This document shows, one piece after another, positions 1 through 9,068 of a stretch of 64,000 nt of DNA. The position numbers and the translations under genes were made by a program. The DNA is from PFJX01 sp040757575 (GTDB lineage: Bacteria > Pseudomonadota > Gammaproteobacteria > Burkholderiales > Thiobacillaceae): the NCBI GenBank assembly GCA_040757575.1, contig JBFLXA010000012.1:27773-91772 (forward strand), in the 5' to 3' direction. Position 1 is the stretch's first letter; the number at the start of each line of letters is the position of its first letter. Under the pieces are notes generated by a model that did not search any database, was not told the DNA's origin, and saw nothing but the letters and a program-made list of their open reading frames with translations.

Positions 1-361
1 GCGGGCGCTTCAGTTGGGGAATCGCGAGGCATTGACCGATCTATCTCAGGCCAATGACCTGCTCCGTCACGAAGCTCGATGGTCCGTACCGAACCTACAG
101 CAGTGGCTTCCAGAAAGTGGCCACTTGAACGGCGGGTATTCGGCCTTTGCTGCCATTAGCACTCGGCGGTACGAATGTCCATTAATGAACGGTTACCTGC
201 CACCCGCGTATAGAACATTTGATAATTCTCTGAAGATAGTCAGGTGCGGGTAGTGGCGAGTAAAAGCCCAGTCATCATCTGCAAGGGCTATCTAACAAGC
301 CCATCTTTGTCTTTCCAACACGTTGCGGGACAATCGGCGAAACTCCAACAACAATCAGGCA
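1..361. other. Leading region with no recognisable gene
   Basis: No family-like protein is visible on either strand. A 79-codon open frame at 14-253 has no recognisable domain and no convincing ribosome binding site, so I do not call it. Base composition is lower in G+C than the nif region. It is probably the 5' flank of the helicase or remnant DNA at the border of the accessory island. Confidence 0.5.
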
Positions 362-3223
362 GTGATTTCCAGCTACCACACCAAATATCTCGCCTACGAG
401 CTAACCCGCCGCTGCCCGCCTGACAGCGTCGAGAAGCTTGCTGGCGCTTTGGTCGATGCCCAGGTGGACCTCAACCCGCATCAGGTCGATGCCGCGCTCT
501 TCGCCTTTCAGTCGCCGCTATCCAAGGGCGCCCTGCTGGCCGACGAAGTTGGCCTTGGCAAGACCATCGAAGCAGGCCTGGTTCTCTCCCAGAAATGGGC
601 CGAACGCAAACGCCGCATCCTGATCATCACGCCTTCCAACCTACGCAAGCAGTGGTATCAGGAACTGGCCGAGAAATTCTTCCTGCCCTGCCGCATCCTC
701 GAAGCGAAGTCCTACAACGCCGCCATTCGCCAGGGGCAATTCCGTCCCTTCGAGGCGCCCGAAATCGTCATCTGCTCTTACCAGTTCGCCAAGAGCAAGG
801 CCGGCGACGTGCATGCCGTACCGTGGGACTTGGTGGTCATCGACGAAGCGCATCGGCTGCGCAACGTCTACAAGCCGTCCAACGTCATTGCCAACACGCT
901 CAAGCTGGCGCTCGCTGGCAAGCACAAGCTGCTGCTCACTGCCACGCCGTTACAGAACTCGCTGCTGGAATTGTTCGGTCTGGTGAGCTTCATCGACGAA
1001 CACACCTTTGGCGACCTGAAGAGTTTCCGCGAGCAGTTCGCCAACCTGGAGCAGGAACGGGTATTCCAAACGCTCAAGGCCCGCCTCAAGCCCGTCTGCC
1101 ACCGCACGCTTCGCCGCCAGGTCACCGCCTACATTCCCTATACCAAGCGCCTGCCGCTGGTGGAGGAGTTCACCCCGGAAGAAAGCGAAGACCGGCTCTA
1201 CCATCTTGTTTCGGAGTACCTGCAACGGGACAACCTTCAAGCCCTGCCGGCGGGCCAGCGTTCCCTGATGACGCTGGTGCTGCGCAAGCTCATGGCCTCG
1301 TCCACCTTTGCCATTGCTGGCGCGCTCACCTCCATTTCCAACCGGCTCAAGGCCAAGCTGCGCAAGCAGGAACCTACGGAATCCCTCGAAGATGAGCTGG
1401 ACCAGGACTACGAAGCCCTGGATGAGACCGCCGAGGAATGGACCGAAGACGATGCCGGCGAGTATCTGAGCGAGGCCGACCGCCAGGCCATCGAGCGTGA
1501 AATCGCCGACCTCGACGCATTCGCGCAACTGGCAGCCTCTATCGAATCCAACGCCAAGGGCAAGGCCCTGCTGAAGGCCCTGCGCATCGCTTTCGCCAAG
1601 GCGGAGGAAATCGGCGCGGCGCAGAAGGCCATCATCTTCACCGAATCCCGCCGCACCCAGAACTACCTGCTGCGCGTACTGGCGGACAGCCCCTTCGCCG
1701 AGGGCGTCGTCCTGTTCAACGGCTCCAACACAGATGAAGGCTCCAAGCTCATCTACAGCCAGTGGCTGGAACGCCATCAGGGCAGCGACCGGGTCACCGG
1801 CTCGCGCACTGCCGACATGCGCTCGGCCCTGGTGGACTACTTCCGCGAGCAGGGCCGCATCATGATTGCCACCGAGGCGGGTGCCGAAGGCATCAACCTC
1901 CAATTCTGCTCGCTGGTGGTCAATTACGATCTGCCCTGGAACCCCCAGCGTATCGAGCAGCGCATTGGCCGCTGCCATCGCTATAGCCAGAAGCACGACG
2001 TGGTGGTGGTCAATTTCCTCAACCGCAAGAACGCTGCCGATCAGCGCGTCTTTGAACTGCTGCGCGACAAGTTCCAGCTCTTCGAGGGCGTCTTCGGTGC
2101 CAGCGACGAAGTGCTGGGTGCCATCGAATCCGGCGTCGATTTCGAGAAACGCATCGCCGCCATCTACCAGACCTGCCGCAAGCCCGACGAGATAGCCACC
2201 GCATTCAACCAGCTCCAGCTCGAACTGAGCCTGGAAATCAACGAATCCATGACCCGTACACGGCAGAAGCTGCTGGAAAACTTCGACGACGAAGTCCGCG
2301 AAAAGCTCAAGGTGCGCGATGAAACCTCCAAGGCGTACCTGAACCGCTATGAACGCCTGCTTATGCAGCTCACCCGGCATGAGCTGGAGGGCCAGGCCGA
2401 GTTTCTGGGCGATGCCTCGTTCCGCCTTACAACCAACCCCTTCCCCGAACAGGCTGGTGCCATCCCCCTGGGCTTGTACGAACTTCCGCGCCGAACCGGC
2501 GAAGCACATCTCTACCGCCTCAATCACCCCCTGGCCGAGGCCATCGTCACCCAGGCGAAGAGGCGAGACCTGCCCGTTGCGGAAATCCGCTTCGATTACG
2601 GCAGGCATGATGGCAAGGTCACGACGCTTGAGCCGCTCATCGGCAAGTCTGGCTGGTTGGCCCTGACTCAGTTCAGCGTGGAATCCCTGGATCAGGCGGA
2701 AGACCACTTGATCTTTTCCGCCATCACCGATGAAGGCCAGATGCTGGAGGAGGAAATCGCGCAGCGGCTGTTGACGCTGCCTTGTGCTTCCACTCCCCAA
2801 CCGTGCGTGGTAGAGGCGGGGATAAACGAATCCCTCGGCCGGCATGCCCAGAACCGCCAGACCGCCATCCAGCGCACCATCTCCGAACGCAATGCCCGCA
2901 TTTTCGAGGCCGAAGCCGACAAACTCGACGGCTGGGCCGACGACCTGAAAGTTGGCCTGGAGCGGGAAATCAAGGAAATTGACCGCCAGATCAAGGAAGC
3001 CCGCCGTGCCGCCACCACGGCACTGACCCTGGAGGAAAAGCTCTCCGGTCAGAAGCAGATCAAGGCACTGGAGGCCCAGCGCAACCAGAAGCGCCACTCC
3101 CTGTTCGATGCCCAGGATCAGGTGGACAGGCAGCGGGAGGAGTTGATTTCCGCCATCGAGGGCAAACTAAATCAAGTTACCAGCTTGCAGTCCCTGTTTC
3201 TGCTGCGTTGGACGCTGGGCTGA
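362..3223 (+). CDS. SNF2-family DEAD/DEAH-box helicase of a defence pair
   Basis: This is a superfamily 2 helicase/translocase, expected to use ATP to move on DNA or remodel protein-DNA complexes. Walker A reads DEVGLGKT (about residue 60-68), the Walker B box is DEAH (about 161-164), and the C-terminal helicase lobe ends in RIEQRIGRCHRYSQ (about 530-543). A charged, probably coiled-coil tail fills about residues 840-940. The frame opens at a TTG (323), but GTG 362 gives an N-terminus (VISSYHTKYLAYELTRR) that matches how I remember this family starting, so I chose it. The AIPR gene starts 4 bases after the stop, so the two are almost certainly co-transcribed and probably co-functional. A phage-defence role is inferred from this neighbourhood. 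Confidence 0.85.
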   Translation: MISSYHTKYLAYELTRRCPPDSVEKLAGALVDAQVDLNPHQVDAALFAFQSPLSKGALLADEVGLGKTIEAGLVLSQKWAERKRRILIITPSNLRKQWYQELAEKFFLPCRILEAKSYNAAIRQGQFRPFEAPEIVICSYQFAKSKAGDVHAVPWDLVVIDEAHRLRNVYKPSNVIANTLKLALAGKHKLLLTATPLQNSLLELFGLVSFIDEHTFGDLKSFREQFANLEQERVFQTLKARLKPVCHRTLRRQVTAYIPYTKRLPLVEEFTPEESEDRLYHLVSEYLQRDNLQALPAGQRSLMTLVLRKLMASSTFAIAGALTSISNRLKAKLRKQEPTESLEDELDQDYEALDETAEEWTEDDAGEYLSEADRQAIEREIADLDAFAQLAASIESNAKGKALLKALRIAFAKAEEIGAAQKAIIFTESRRTQNYLLRVLADSPFAEGVVLFNGSNTDEGSKLIYSQWLERHQGSDRVTGSRTADMRSALVDYFREQGRIMIATEAGAEGINLQFCSLVVNYDLPWNPQRIEQRIGRCHRYSQKHDVVVVNFLNRKNAADQRVFELLRDKFQLFEGVFGASDEVLGAIESGVDFEKRIAAIYQTCRKPDEIATAFNQLQLELSLEINESMTRTRQKLLENFDDEVREKLKVRDETSKAYLNRYERLLMQLTRHELEGQAEFLGDASFRLTTNPFPEQAGAIPLGLYELPRRTGEAHLYRLNHPLAEAIVTQAKRRDLPVAEIRFDYGRHDGKVTTLEPLIGKSGWLALTQFSVESLDQAEDHLIFSAITDEGQMLEEEIAQRLLTLPCASTPQPCVVEAGINESLGRHAQNRQTAIQRTISERNARIFEAEADKLDGWADDLKVGLEREIKEIDRQIKEARRAATTALTLEEKLSGQKQIKALEAQRNQKRHSLFDAQDQVDRQREELISAIEGKLNQVTSLQSLFLLRWTLG

Positions 3224-3227
3224 GACC

Positions 3228-5003
3228 ATGCCGACCAGAGAGGAAAAAATCGCCCAACTCGAAGCCGCATTGCGAGGCCGCTTCTTTGCTAGCGTCCCCA
3301 AAATCGTGAAAGCCGGGCGCGAAAACTGGGCCGATGACCAACACAATCTGGATCGTCTGACTCGCTCGCTCGCGGCCTACGCCGTGGTCGGATACTGCGA
3401 GATCGATGACACCACGGCGGTCGGCGCGATTACCGACGGTAGCGACGACGGTGGTATCGACGCCCTGTATTTTGATCGGCCCGGCAGTCGCTTGGTCTTC
3501 GTGCAGTCGAAGTTCAAGCCCGGTGGTACGGCCCCCTCCCAAGCGGAAGTCCAGAAGACCATCAACGGCATCAAGGCCATTCAAGCCAGACAGTTCAACG
3601 GTTTCAACGAAGCCATCCGCAACCGCCTGGATGACATCGAAGAAGCACTCGACACCCCCGGCGTCAAACTGATGTTGCTGCTACCCTTCCTGGGCGACGC
3701 CATCGGGCCGCACGCCACCAACGACCTGAACGCTTTCAGGGATAGCCTGAATCAATTTTCCGAGGTCATGCAGTGGCAAGCCGTAAACCTGGATACGGCC
3801 TACGGCTGGCTGGTCGTGGAACAGGCACCGGCAACCGTAGATGACCAAGTCGTTCTGGAAAACTGGTACGGAGTCCCTGGCCCGCGCAAAGCCTTCTATG
3901 GCCAGATCACGGCGGCGAACCTCGCCAAGCTGGTGGAAGACCACGGCAGGGCATTATTCGAGCGCAATATCCGGCATTACCTGGGTTCCGTCGGCGTGAA
4001 CACCGCCATCGAGCGAACCGTGCGCACGCGGCCGGGCGATTTCTTCTACCTCAACAACGGCATCACCGCGATTGCCGACATCATCACCCAGGCGGCCGGA
4101 ACCCATCAGAAGTGCGCCTTTGGCTGTACCAGGCTGTCCATCGTCAACGGCGCCCAGACGGCCGGGGCAATCTTCAACGCCACCCAGGTTGGGCAAATTT
4201 CTCCGGACGCCAAGTTGTTGCTGACCCTCATCGAGATCGGCGACGACGCAGACGACATCGGCCTGAAAATCACCCGCGCGCGCAACCACCAGAATGTCGT
4301 GCGCGGCGTTGATTTCGCCGCCCTCGATCCCAACCAGGAGCGGCTGCGGCAAGAGCTTTCGGCGGCGAGTATCACCTATCACTACCGGCCTTCTGCGGAA
4401 GCGCGGGTACGGCGCGAGGATGCCTTTACCCTGGAGGAGGCCGCCATTGCCGTGGCCTGCCTGAACTTCAAGGTCAGGAACGCCGCCGAATTGCTACAGC
4501 ACCCCAGGCCGACTAACGCCATCGACTTCACGGTGACCGCCAAGAAGGAAATCGGCCGCTTGTGGGAACAGGACGGCACACTCTACGACCTGCTTTTTCC
4601 AACCAACCTGTCCGGGCTGCGCCTTTGCCGGCTCGTGCGCATCTATCGCTTCGTCGACGCCATTCTTGCCGCTACCGAAAGATCGGAAGCCCAGTACAGC
4701 CGGCGCATGTTCTTCCGCCATGGCCGCTACTTCATCATGGCTTTCGTCGCGCTCCGTTCCGCCGACGTACTCGGGAAACCACGGTTCGAACTTGCCGATG
4801 AAGACCGGACCCTTCTGTCCCAGCGCACCAACGAGATTTCCGAATTGATCTACGCAGCCTCGGTCCCGTATCAAGCAATGCGGGGTTATCTAGCAATCTT
4901 TCGCAACCTCACGGATTCCCAGCCGCTGGCCTACAACGTTTTGCAACGATTGGCTGAACAAGATGCCCAACATGAGCAACCAGCACCGCCCATAGGCACC
5001 TGA
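3228..5003 (+). CDS. AIPR-family protein (abortive phage infection-like)
   Basis: This 591-residue protein resembles the AIPR (abortive infection phage resistance) family. The family-like core is in the middle, with LFERNIRHYLG (about 245-255) and FFYLNNGITAI (about 275-285). The N-terminus has a restriction-endonuclease-like signature: an acidic GSDDGGIDAL stretch with Asp78, then a strand ending in FVQSKF (Gln93, Lys95), compatible with a D-(D/E/Q)xK nuclease site. It follows the helicase with a 4-base gap. A helicase plus nuclease-like effector pair fits a phage-restriction module. The nuclease activity is inference from the motif; the family assignment is fairly secure. Confidence 0.8.
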   Translation: MPTREEKIAQLEAALRGRFFASVPKIVKAGRENWADDQHNLDRLTRSLAAYAVVGYCEIDDTTAVGAITDGSDDGGIDALYFDRPGSRLVFVQSKFKPGGTAPSQAEVQKTINGIKAIQARQFNGFNEAIRNRLDDIEEALDTPGVKLMLLLPFLGDAIGPHATNDLNAFRDSLNQFSEVMQWQAVNLDTAYGWLVVEQAPATVDDQVVLENWYGVPGPRKAFYGQITAANLAKLVEDHGRALFERNIRHYLGSVGVNTAIERTVRTRPGDFFYLNNGITAIADIITQAAGTHQKCAFGCTRLSIVNGAQTAGAIFNATQVGQISPDAKLLLTLIEIGDDADDIGLKITRARNHQNVVRGVDFAALDPNQERLRQELSAASITYHYRPSAEARVRREDAFTLEEAAIAVACLNFKVRNAAELLQHPRPTNAIDFTVTAKKEIGRLWEQDGTLYDLLFPTNLSGLRLCRLVRIYRFVDAILAATERSEAQYSRRMFFRHGRYFIMAFVALRSADVLGKPRFELADEDRTLLSQRTNEISELIYAASVPYQAMRGYLAIFRNLTDSQPLAYNVLQRLAEQDAQHEQPAPPIGT

Positions 5004-5362
5004 CCGGCCAATGACGGGAAAACTATGATAAAGGAGTTACATCCCATGCCCCCAACGATTGGCAAGCTGGAGCCACCATAGGGTGAGGCTCACGCTATGA
5101 GCTTGATCACTGGAATCATTAGGCAGTGGGCGTAGCCGTGGTAAATGGCTTTGGTAATCCATCTTTTCGTGGCGCGATAACAATAGGGCACTGTAAGGAG
5201 TTGGACATGATGAGCAGCAAGGTGTTTAAGGAATGCAGTAACTCCTTGGCTGGGAGAGGTGCGGAAAAATGTCTGCACCCACTTCAAGATTCTCTGCTTC
5301 GACCTGGAAGAGTTCATGCACCTACAGGTTGGACGTTCTGAGCGCTAATTTACGCATACGCC
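5004..5362. other. Gap between the two defence modules, remnant-like
   Basis: These 359 bases lie between the AIPR gene and the DUF5131 gene. Short open frames exist on both strands (about 75 codons at 5090-5317 minus, 71 codons at 5126-5341 plus), but neither shows a recognisable family. G+C is clearly lower than in the flanking helicase/AIPR genes. The stretch may be the scar of a past insertion separating two independently acquired modules. The promoter of the downstream restriction operon must lie here, but I cannot point to convincing -35/-10 boxes. Confidence 0.4.
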
Positions 5363-6109
5363 ATGTCACAAACCAGCCGTATCGAGTGGACTGAAGCGAC
5401 CTGGAACCCGACCGTGGGTTGCAGCAAGATTTCCGCTGGCTGTAAGCACTGCTATGCGGAGGCCATGGCCAAGCGGCTCAAGGCCATGGGAACGCCCGGC
5501 TACGAGAACGGTTTCCAGCTGACACTCTTGCCGAACAGATTGTCGGAACCGATCAATCGAAAAAAACCCGCCGTCTATTTTGTTAACTCAATGTCGGACC
5601 TTTTCCATAAGAAGGTTAGCGACACCTACATCGAACAGGTCTTCGATGTCATTGAGCGTTGCCCTCAACATACTTTCCAGATACTCACCAAACGTGCGGA
5701 GCGGCTGGTCTCGTATTTCAGGCCTCGTACCGTGCCATCCAATGCATGGATTGGCGTGACAGTTGAAGACAAATTGAGTGGCCTAGCGCGAATCGATTGC
5801 CTAAGGAAAGTGGAAGCGCGCATACGCTTCCTATCGATTGAGCCGCTACTAGAAGATCTGGGCAAGCTAAATCTTGACGGCATCCACTGGGTAATCGTGG
5901 GAGGGGAATCAGGGCCGAAGGCCAGGCCGATGAAGGTCGAATGGGTGGAAAATATCCGCCAGCAATGCGAAGCACAGAAAGTGCAGTTCTTTTTCAAACA
6001 ATGGGGAGGGTGGGGGGCCGATGGCAAGCGGCGCTCCAAGAAAGCCAATGGACGGCTACTCGCAGGCCGTACTTGGGATGACATGCCCGCAGTATCCGCC
6101 TTGCCTTGA
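5363..6109 (+). CDS. DUF5131 / phage Gp37-Gp68-like three-Cys protein
   Basis: This 248-residue protein belongs to the DUF5131 (phage Gp37/Gp68) family. It has a Cys motif C20-x6-C27-x2-C30 (GCSKISAGCKHCYAE) that looks like a radical-SAM-type or metal-binding site, followed by an MSDLFHKKV segment and LTKRAERL. Proteins of this type are commonly encoded beside TcmP, and that is the case here: the tcmP start lies 8 bases after this stop. The biochemical role is unknown. The pair stands at the head of a type III restriction operon, so a role in nucleic-acid modification or phage defence is plausible. G+C is lower than in the later genes of the operon. Confidence 0.85.
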   Translation: MSQTSRIEWTEATWNPTVGCSKISAGCKHCYAEAMAKRLKAMGTPGYENGFQLTLLPNRLSEPINRKKPAVYFVNSMSDLFHKKVSDTYIEQVFDVIERCPQHTFQILTKRAERLVSYFRPRTVPSNAWIGVTVEDKLSGLARIDCLRKVEARIRFLSIEPLLEDLGKLNLDGIHWVIVGGESGPKARPMKVEWVENIRQQCEAQKVQFFFKQWGGWGADGKRRSKKANGRLLAGRTWDDMPAVSALP

Positions 6110-6117
6110 AGGAAGTT

Positions 6118-7389
6118 ATGTCTCGCAAGCCATACAACTGGAAAAATGGGCCCGATCTCATACAACCGCATAGTATTGCCAAACACCGGATACTGCAGTC
6201 GTATCTGGCCGCGTATTTCCAGACCTTGGTCAGCTCGCCCAATCAGGATGTTCTTCGACTCACACTTGTGGATGGTTTCGCCGGTGGTGGTCAATACGTC
6301 CACAGCGATACCGGTGAACTCGTCAAGGGTTCCCCCTTCATCTTTCTCGATGCTACCCGCGAGGCGGATTTTCTGATCAACCAGGGGCGCAGGAAGCCCG
6401 TTGACCTGAAGGTTGACTATTTTTTCATCGAAGCCGATCGTTATGCTCACGCGCATCTCGACAAGGTGTTGCGGGAAGAAGGACATGGCGGTCATATCGG
6501 AAACAACATCCAGCTCCGCCATGCCAAATTTCAGGACGAAGCTGACGACATCATCGATTTCATTAAACGGAAAAGCCCAAAAAATGGCCGGTCGATCTTC
6601 GCACTGGATCAATATGGTTACAAAGACATACCGGCTCCACTGGTCCGAAAGATCTTTGCCCAATTACCAAGCGCCGAAGTCATCCTGACTTTCGGCGTCG
6701 ACTCATTCCTGAATTTCGCCGGCGTAGGCGAACTCACGCAGTCGTTGCTTGATGAAATCGGCATACCGGACATCCTGCAAGGCCGCTCTATCGATGAGAT
6801 CAAAAACTCCGAAAAAGACTGGCGTCTGTTCATACAAAGCGGACTTTACCGCTCATTGGTAAATCGATGTGGTGCCAAGTACTACACGCCCTTTTTCATC
6901 CGGAACAAGAAAGGGCATGGCGATTACTGGCTTATCCACCTTTCGCAGCATCACCGGGCACGCGACGTCATGACCGAGGTGCACTGGAATAACAACAATT
7001 ACTTTATCCACTATGGTGGTCCAGGGTTGGAGATGTTCCAGATGGTCGGCTACGACCCGGATCATGACGATGAACGCAAGGGCCAAACCTGTTTGGGGTT
7101 CGAGTTCGACGATGTCGCCCGCAAAGCCAGCATTGCCGCTTTGAATGAACAGATACCCCGCCTTGTTTATGCCAATGCTGAAGGCCTCAGCTTTGGTGAG
7201 TTGTTTGCCACGACCTGCAATGAGTCGCCAGCTTCGGCGATTATTTATCGGGACTCCTTGGGGCAACAGCTTGAGGGGAGAGTGGTTGAGATCATCAGTC
7301 CGGAGGGGGTGAAACGCCGTTCGGCCCAGCAAATAAAATCGAGCGATCAAATTATTGCGCCGCCCCAGCGGTCACTATTTTTCCCATGA
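6118..7389 (+). CDS. tcmP: Three-Cys-motif partner protein TcmP
   Basis: This 423-residue protein matches the TcmP family, the usual partner of the DUF5131 three-Cys protein encoded just upstream. Visible family-like stretches are TLVDGFAGGGQY (about 50-61), a Rossmann/methyltransferase-like glycine motif, then DYFFIEAD (about 100-107) and FALDQYGY (about 160-167). The overall pattern suggests a SAM-binding fold, but the function is not established. I chose ATG 6118 over the in-frame TTG 6106 because AGGA lies at a suitable distance before it. The stop overlaps the mod start (ATGA), indicating translational coupling with the restriction system. Confidence 0.8.
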   Translation: MSRKPYNWKNGPDLIQPHSIAKHRILQSYLAAYFQTLVSSPNQDVLRLTLVDGFAGGGQYVHSDTGELVKGSPFIFLDATREADFLINQGRRKPVDLKVDYFFIEADRYAHAHLDKVLREEGHGGHIGNNIQLRHAKFQDEADDIIDFIKRKSPKNGRSIFALDQYGYKDIPAPLVRKIFAQLPSAEVILTFGVDSFLNFAGVGELTQSLLDEIGIPDILQGRSIDEIKNSEKDWRLFIQSGLYRSLVNRCGAKYYTPFFIRNKKGHGDYWLIHLSQHHRARDVMTEVHWNNNNYFIHYGGPGLEMFQMVGYDPDHDDERKGQTCLGFEFDDVARKASIAALNEQIPRLVYANAEGLSFGELFATTCNESPASAIIYRDSLGQQLEGRVVEIISPEGVKRRSAQQIKSSDQIIAPPQRSLFFP

Positions 7390-9068
7390 AAAACAAGCAA
7401 AAACTCGAACTCACCTGGATCGGCAAGGAGAACCGGCCCCGGCTTGAGCCGCGCATTTTGCTGGAAGACCCGGGGCGGAGTTATCACGCCGGGCATCGGG
7501 TGAGTGATGCGGACATCTTCGACAACCGGCTGATCTTCGGCGACAACCTGCTGGCCTTGAAGGCGCTGGAGGCGGAGTTCGCGGGGCGGGTGAAGTGCGT
7601 GTTCATCGACCCGCCCTACAACACCGGCAGCGCCTTCACCCATTACGACGATGGGGTGGAGCATTCCCTGTGGCTGTCCCTGATGCGCGACCGGCTGGAG
7701 GTCATCCGGCGGTTGTTGTCGGAGGATGGGTCGCTGTGGGTCACCATCGACGACAACGAATGCCATTACCTCAAGGTGTTGTGCGATGAGGTGTTTGGGC
7801 GGGCGAATTTCGTAGCGAATGTGGTTTGGCAGAAAAAATATGCCGTAGCCAATGATCACAAGACAATTGCCCCAATGCACGACCATCTACTGGTCTATCG
7901 GAAAACAGATAGTTGGCAGAGGAATTTGATTCCTCGCACCGAGGAGAAAGATCGCCAGTACAAATTCGAGGATGAAAAAGGGGTTTTTCGGAACAGTGAC
8001 TACACCTGTAGCAAGTCATTTGAGGAGCGTCCGAATCTCTACTACCCAATTATTCAACCGAATACAGGTGAAGAGATTTGGCCCAGCAAGACACGTGTTT
8101 GGGCTTATTCCAGAGACGAACACCTACGGCATGTCGCAGAGGGATTCATCTACTGGGGCAAGGATGGACTTGGTAAGACGCCCTCATTTAAGCGATACAA
8201 ACACTTGCTGCGCAATCAAGGCGTGGTACCGCAAACGCTTTGGTCTCACGAATATGCCAGCCACACGGATGCCGCGAGAAAAGAAGTGCGTGCAGTACTG
8301 GGGAGCTTGTCTCTTGCAGATGATTTCATTACTCCAAAGCCAGAGGGCTTGATACAGCGTGTACTCGAAATCGCCACCAACCCCGGCGACCTCGTCCTCG
8401 ACTCCTTCGCCGGTTCCGGTACCACCGGCGCGGTGGCCCACAAGATGGGCCGGCGCTGGATCATGGTGGAGCTGGGCGAGCACTGCCACACCCATATCAT
8501 CCCGCGCCTGAAGAAGGTCATTGACGGCGCGGACCCCGGCGGCATCACCGAGGCCGTCGGCTGGAAGGGCGGCGGCGGTTTCCGCTATTACCGGCTGGCG
8601 CCTTCGCTGCTGGAAAAGGACAAGTGGGGCAACTGGGTCATCCACCGGGACTACAACGCCGCCATGCTGGCCGAGGCGCTGTGCAAGCTGGAAGGCTTCA
8701 CCTATGCGCCTTCCGACGCGGTGTATTGGCAGCACGGCCATTCCACCGAGCGGGATTTCCTCTACGTCACCACCGCCACTTTGTCCCACGAACAGTTGCA
8801 GCAGCTGGCCGACGAGGTGGGGCCGGAGCGTACGCTGCTGGTGCTGTGCCCGGCCTTCCGCAGCAGGGGCGATTTCGCCAACCTGACGGTGAAGAAGATT
8901 CCGAAGCAGGTGCTGTCCCGTTGCGAGTGGGGACATGACGATTATTCCTTGCGAGTGGAGAACTTGCCGGCGGCGCCGGAGCCCTCTCCCCCGGCCCCTC
9001 CCCCGCTTGCGGGGGAGGGGAGACAGACTGCCGCCCAACAGAACCTGTTCGACGGGGAACCATCATGA
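7386..9068 (+). CDS. mod: Type III restriction-modification DNA methyltransferase (Mod)
   Basis: This 560-residue adenine-N6/cytosine-N4 type methyltransferase carries the catalytic motif DPPYNTG at 75-81 before the SAM-binding motif FAGSGTT at 341-347, the beta-class order usual for type III Mod. The stretch between them, from about base 7800 to 8340 (target recognition region), is visibly lower in G+C than both ends, suggesting the specificity domain was swapped by recombination. The C-terminal PAPPPLAGEG is encoded by a perfect palindromic repeat (8995-9020) also present in non-coding gaps elsewhere in the window. The start overlaps tcmP and the stop overlaps the RhuM gene (ATGA both times). 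Confidence 0.93.
   Translation: MKNKQKLELTWIGKENRPRLEPRILLEDPGRSYHAGHRVSDADIFDNRLIFGDNLLALKALEAEFAGRVKCVFIDPPYNTGSAFTHYDDGVEHSLWLSLMRDRLEVIRRLLSEDGSLWVTIDDNECHYLKVLCDEVFGRANFVANVVWQKKYAVANDHKTIAPMHDHLLVYRKTDSWQRNLIPRTEEKDRQYKFEDEKGVFRNSDYTCSKSFEERPNLYYPIIQPNTGEEIWPSKTRVWAYSRDEHLRHVAEGFIYWGKDGLGKTPSFKRYKHLLRNQGVVPQTLWSHEYASHTDAARKEVRAVLGSLSLADDFITPKPEGLIQRVLEIATNPGDLVLDSFAGSGTTGAVAHKMGRRWIMVELGEHCHTHIIPRLKKVIDGADPGGITEAVGWKGGGGFRYYRLAPSLLEKDKWGNWVIHRDYNAAMLAEALCKLEGFTYAPSDAVYWQHGHSTERDFLYVTTATLSHEQLQQLADEVGPERTLLVLCPAFRSRGDFANLTVKKIPKQVLSRCEWGHDDYSLRVENLPAAPEPSPPAPPPLAGEGRQTAAQQNLFDGEPS
8995..9020. repeat. Palindromic repeat inside the mod 3' end
   Basis: A perfect 12-base inverted repeat, CCCCTCCCCCGC - TT - GCGGGGGAGGGG, of the same family as the palindromes at 17446, 15816, 29967, 48381 and 60342. 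Unlike those it is read in frame, giving APPPLAGEG in Mod. Confidence 0.9.

Noticed and set aside
14..253. A 79-codon gene at the left edge
   Set aside because: It has no recognisable family, no clear ribosome binding site, and composition unlike its neighbours.
950..3097. A 715-codon antisense open frame in the helicase gene
   Set aside because: It has no domain, and the opposite strand encodes a complete helicase with all motifs.
5090..5341. Small genes in the gap between AIPR and DUF5131
   Set aside because: Two short overlapping frames on opposite strands, neither with domain or clear start; more likely remnant DNA.
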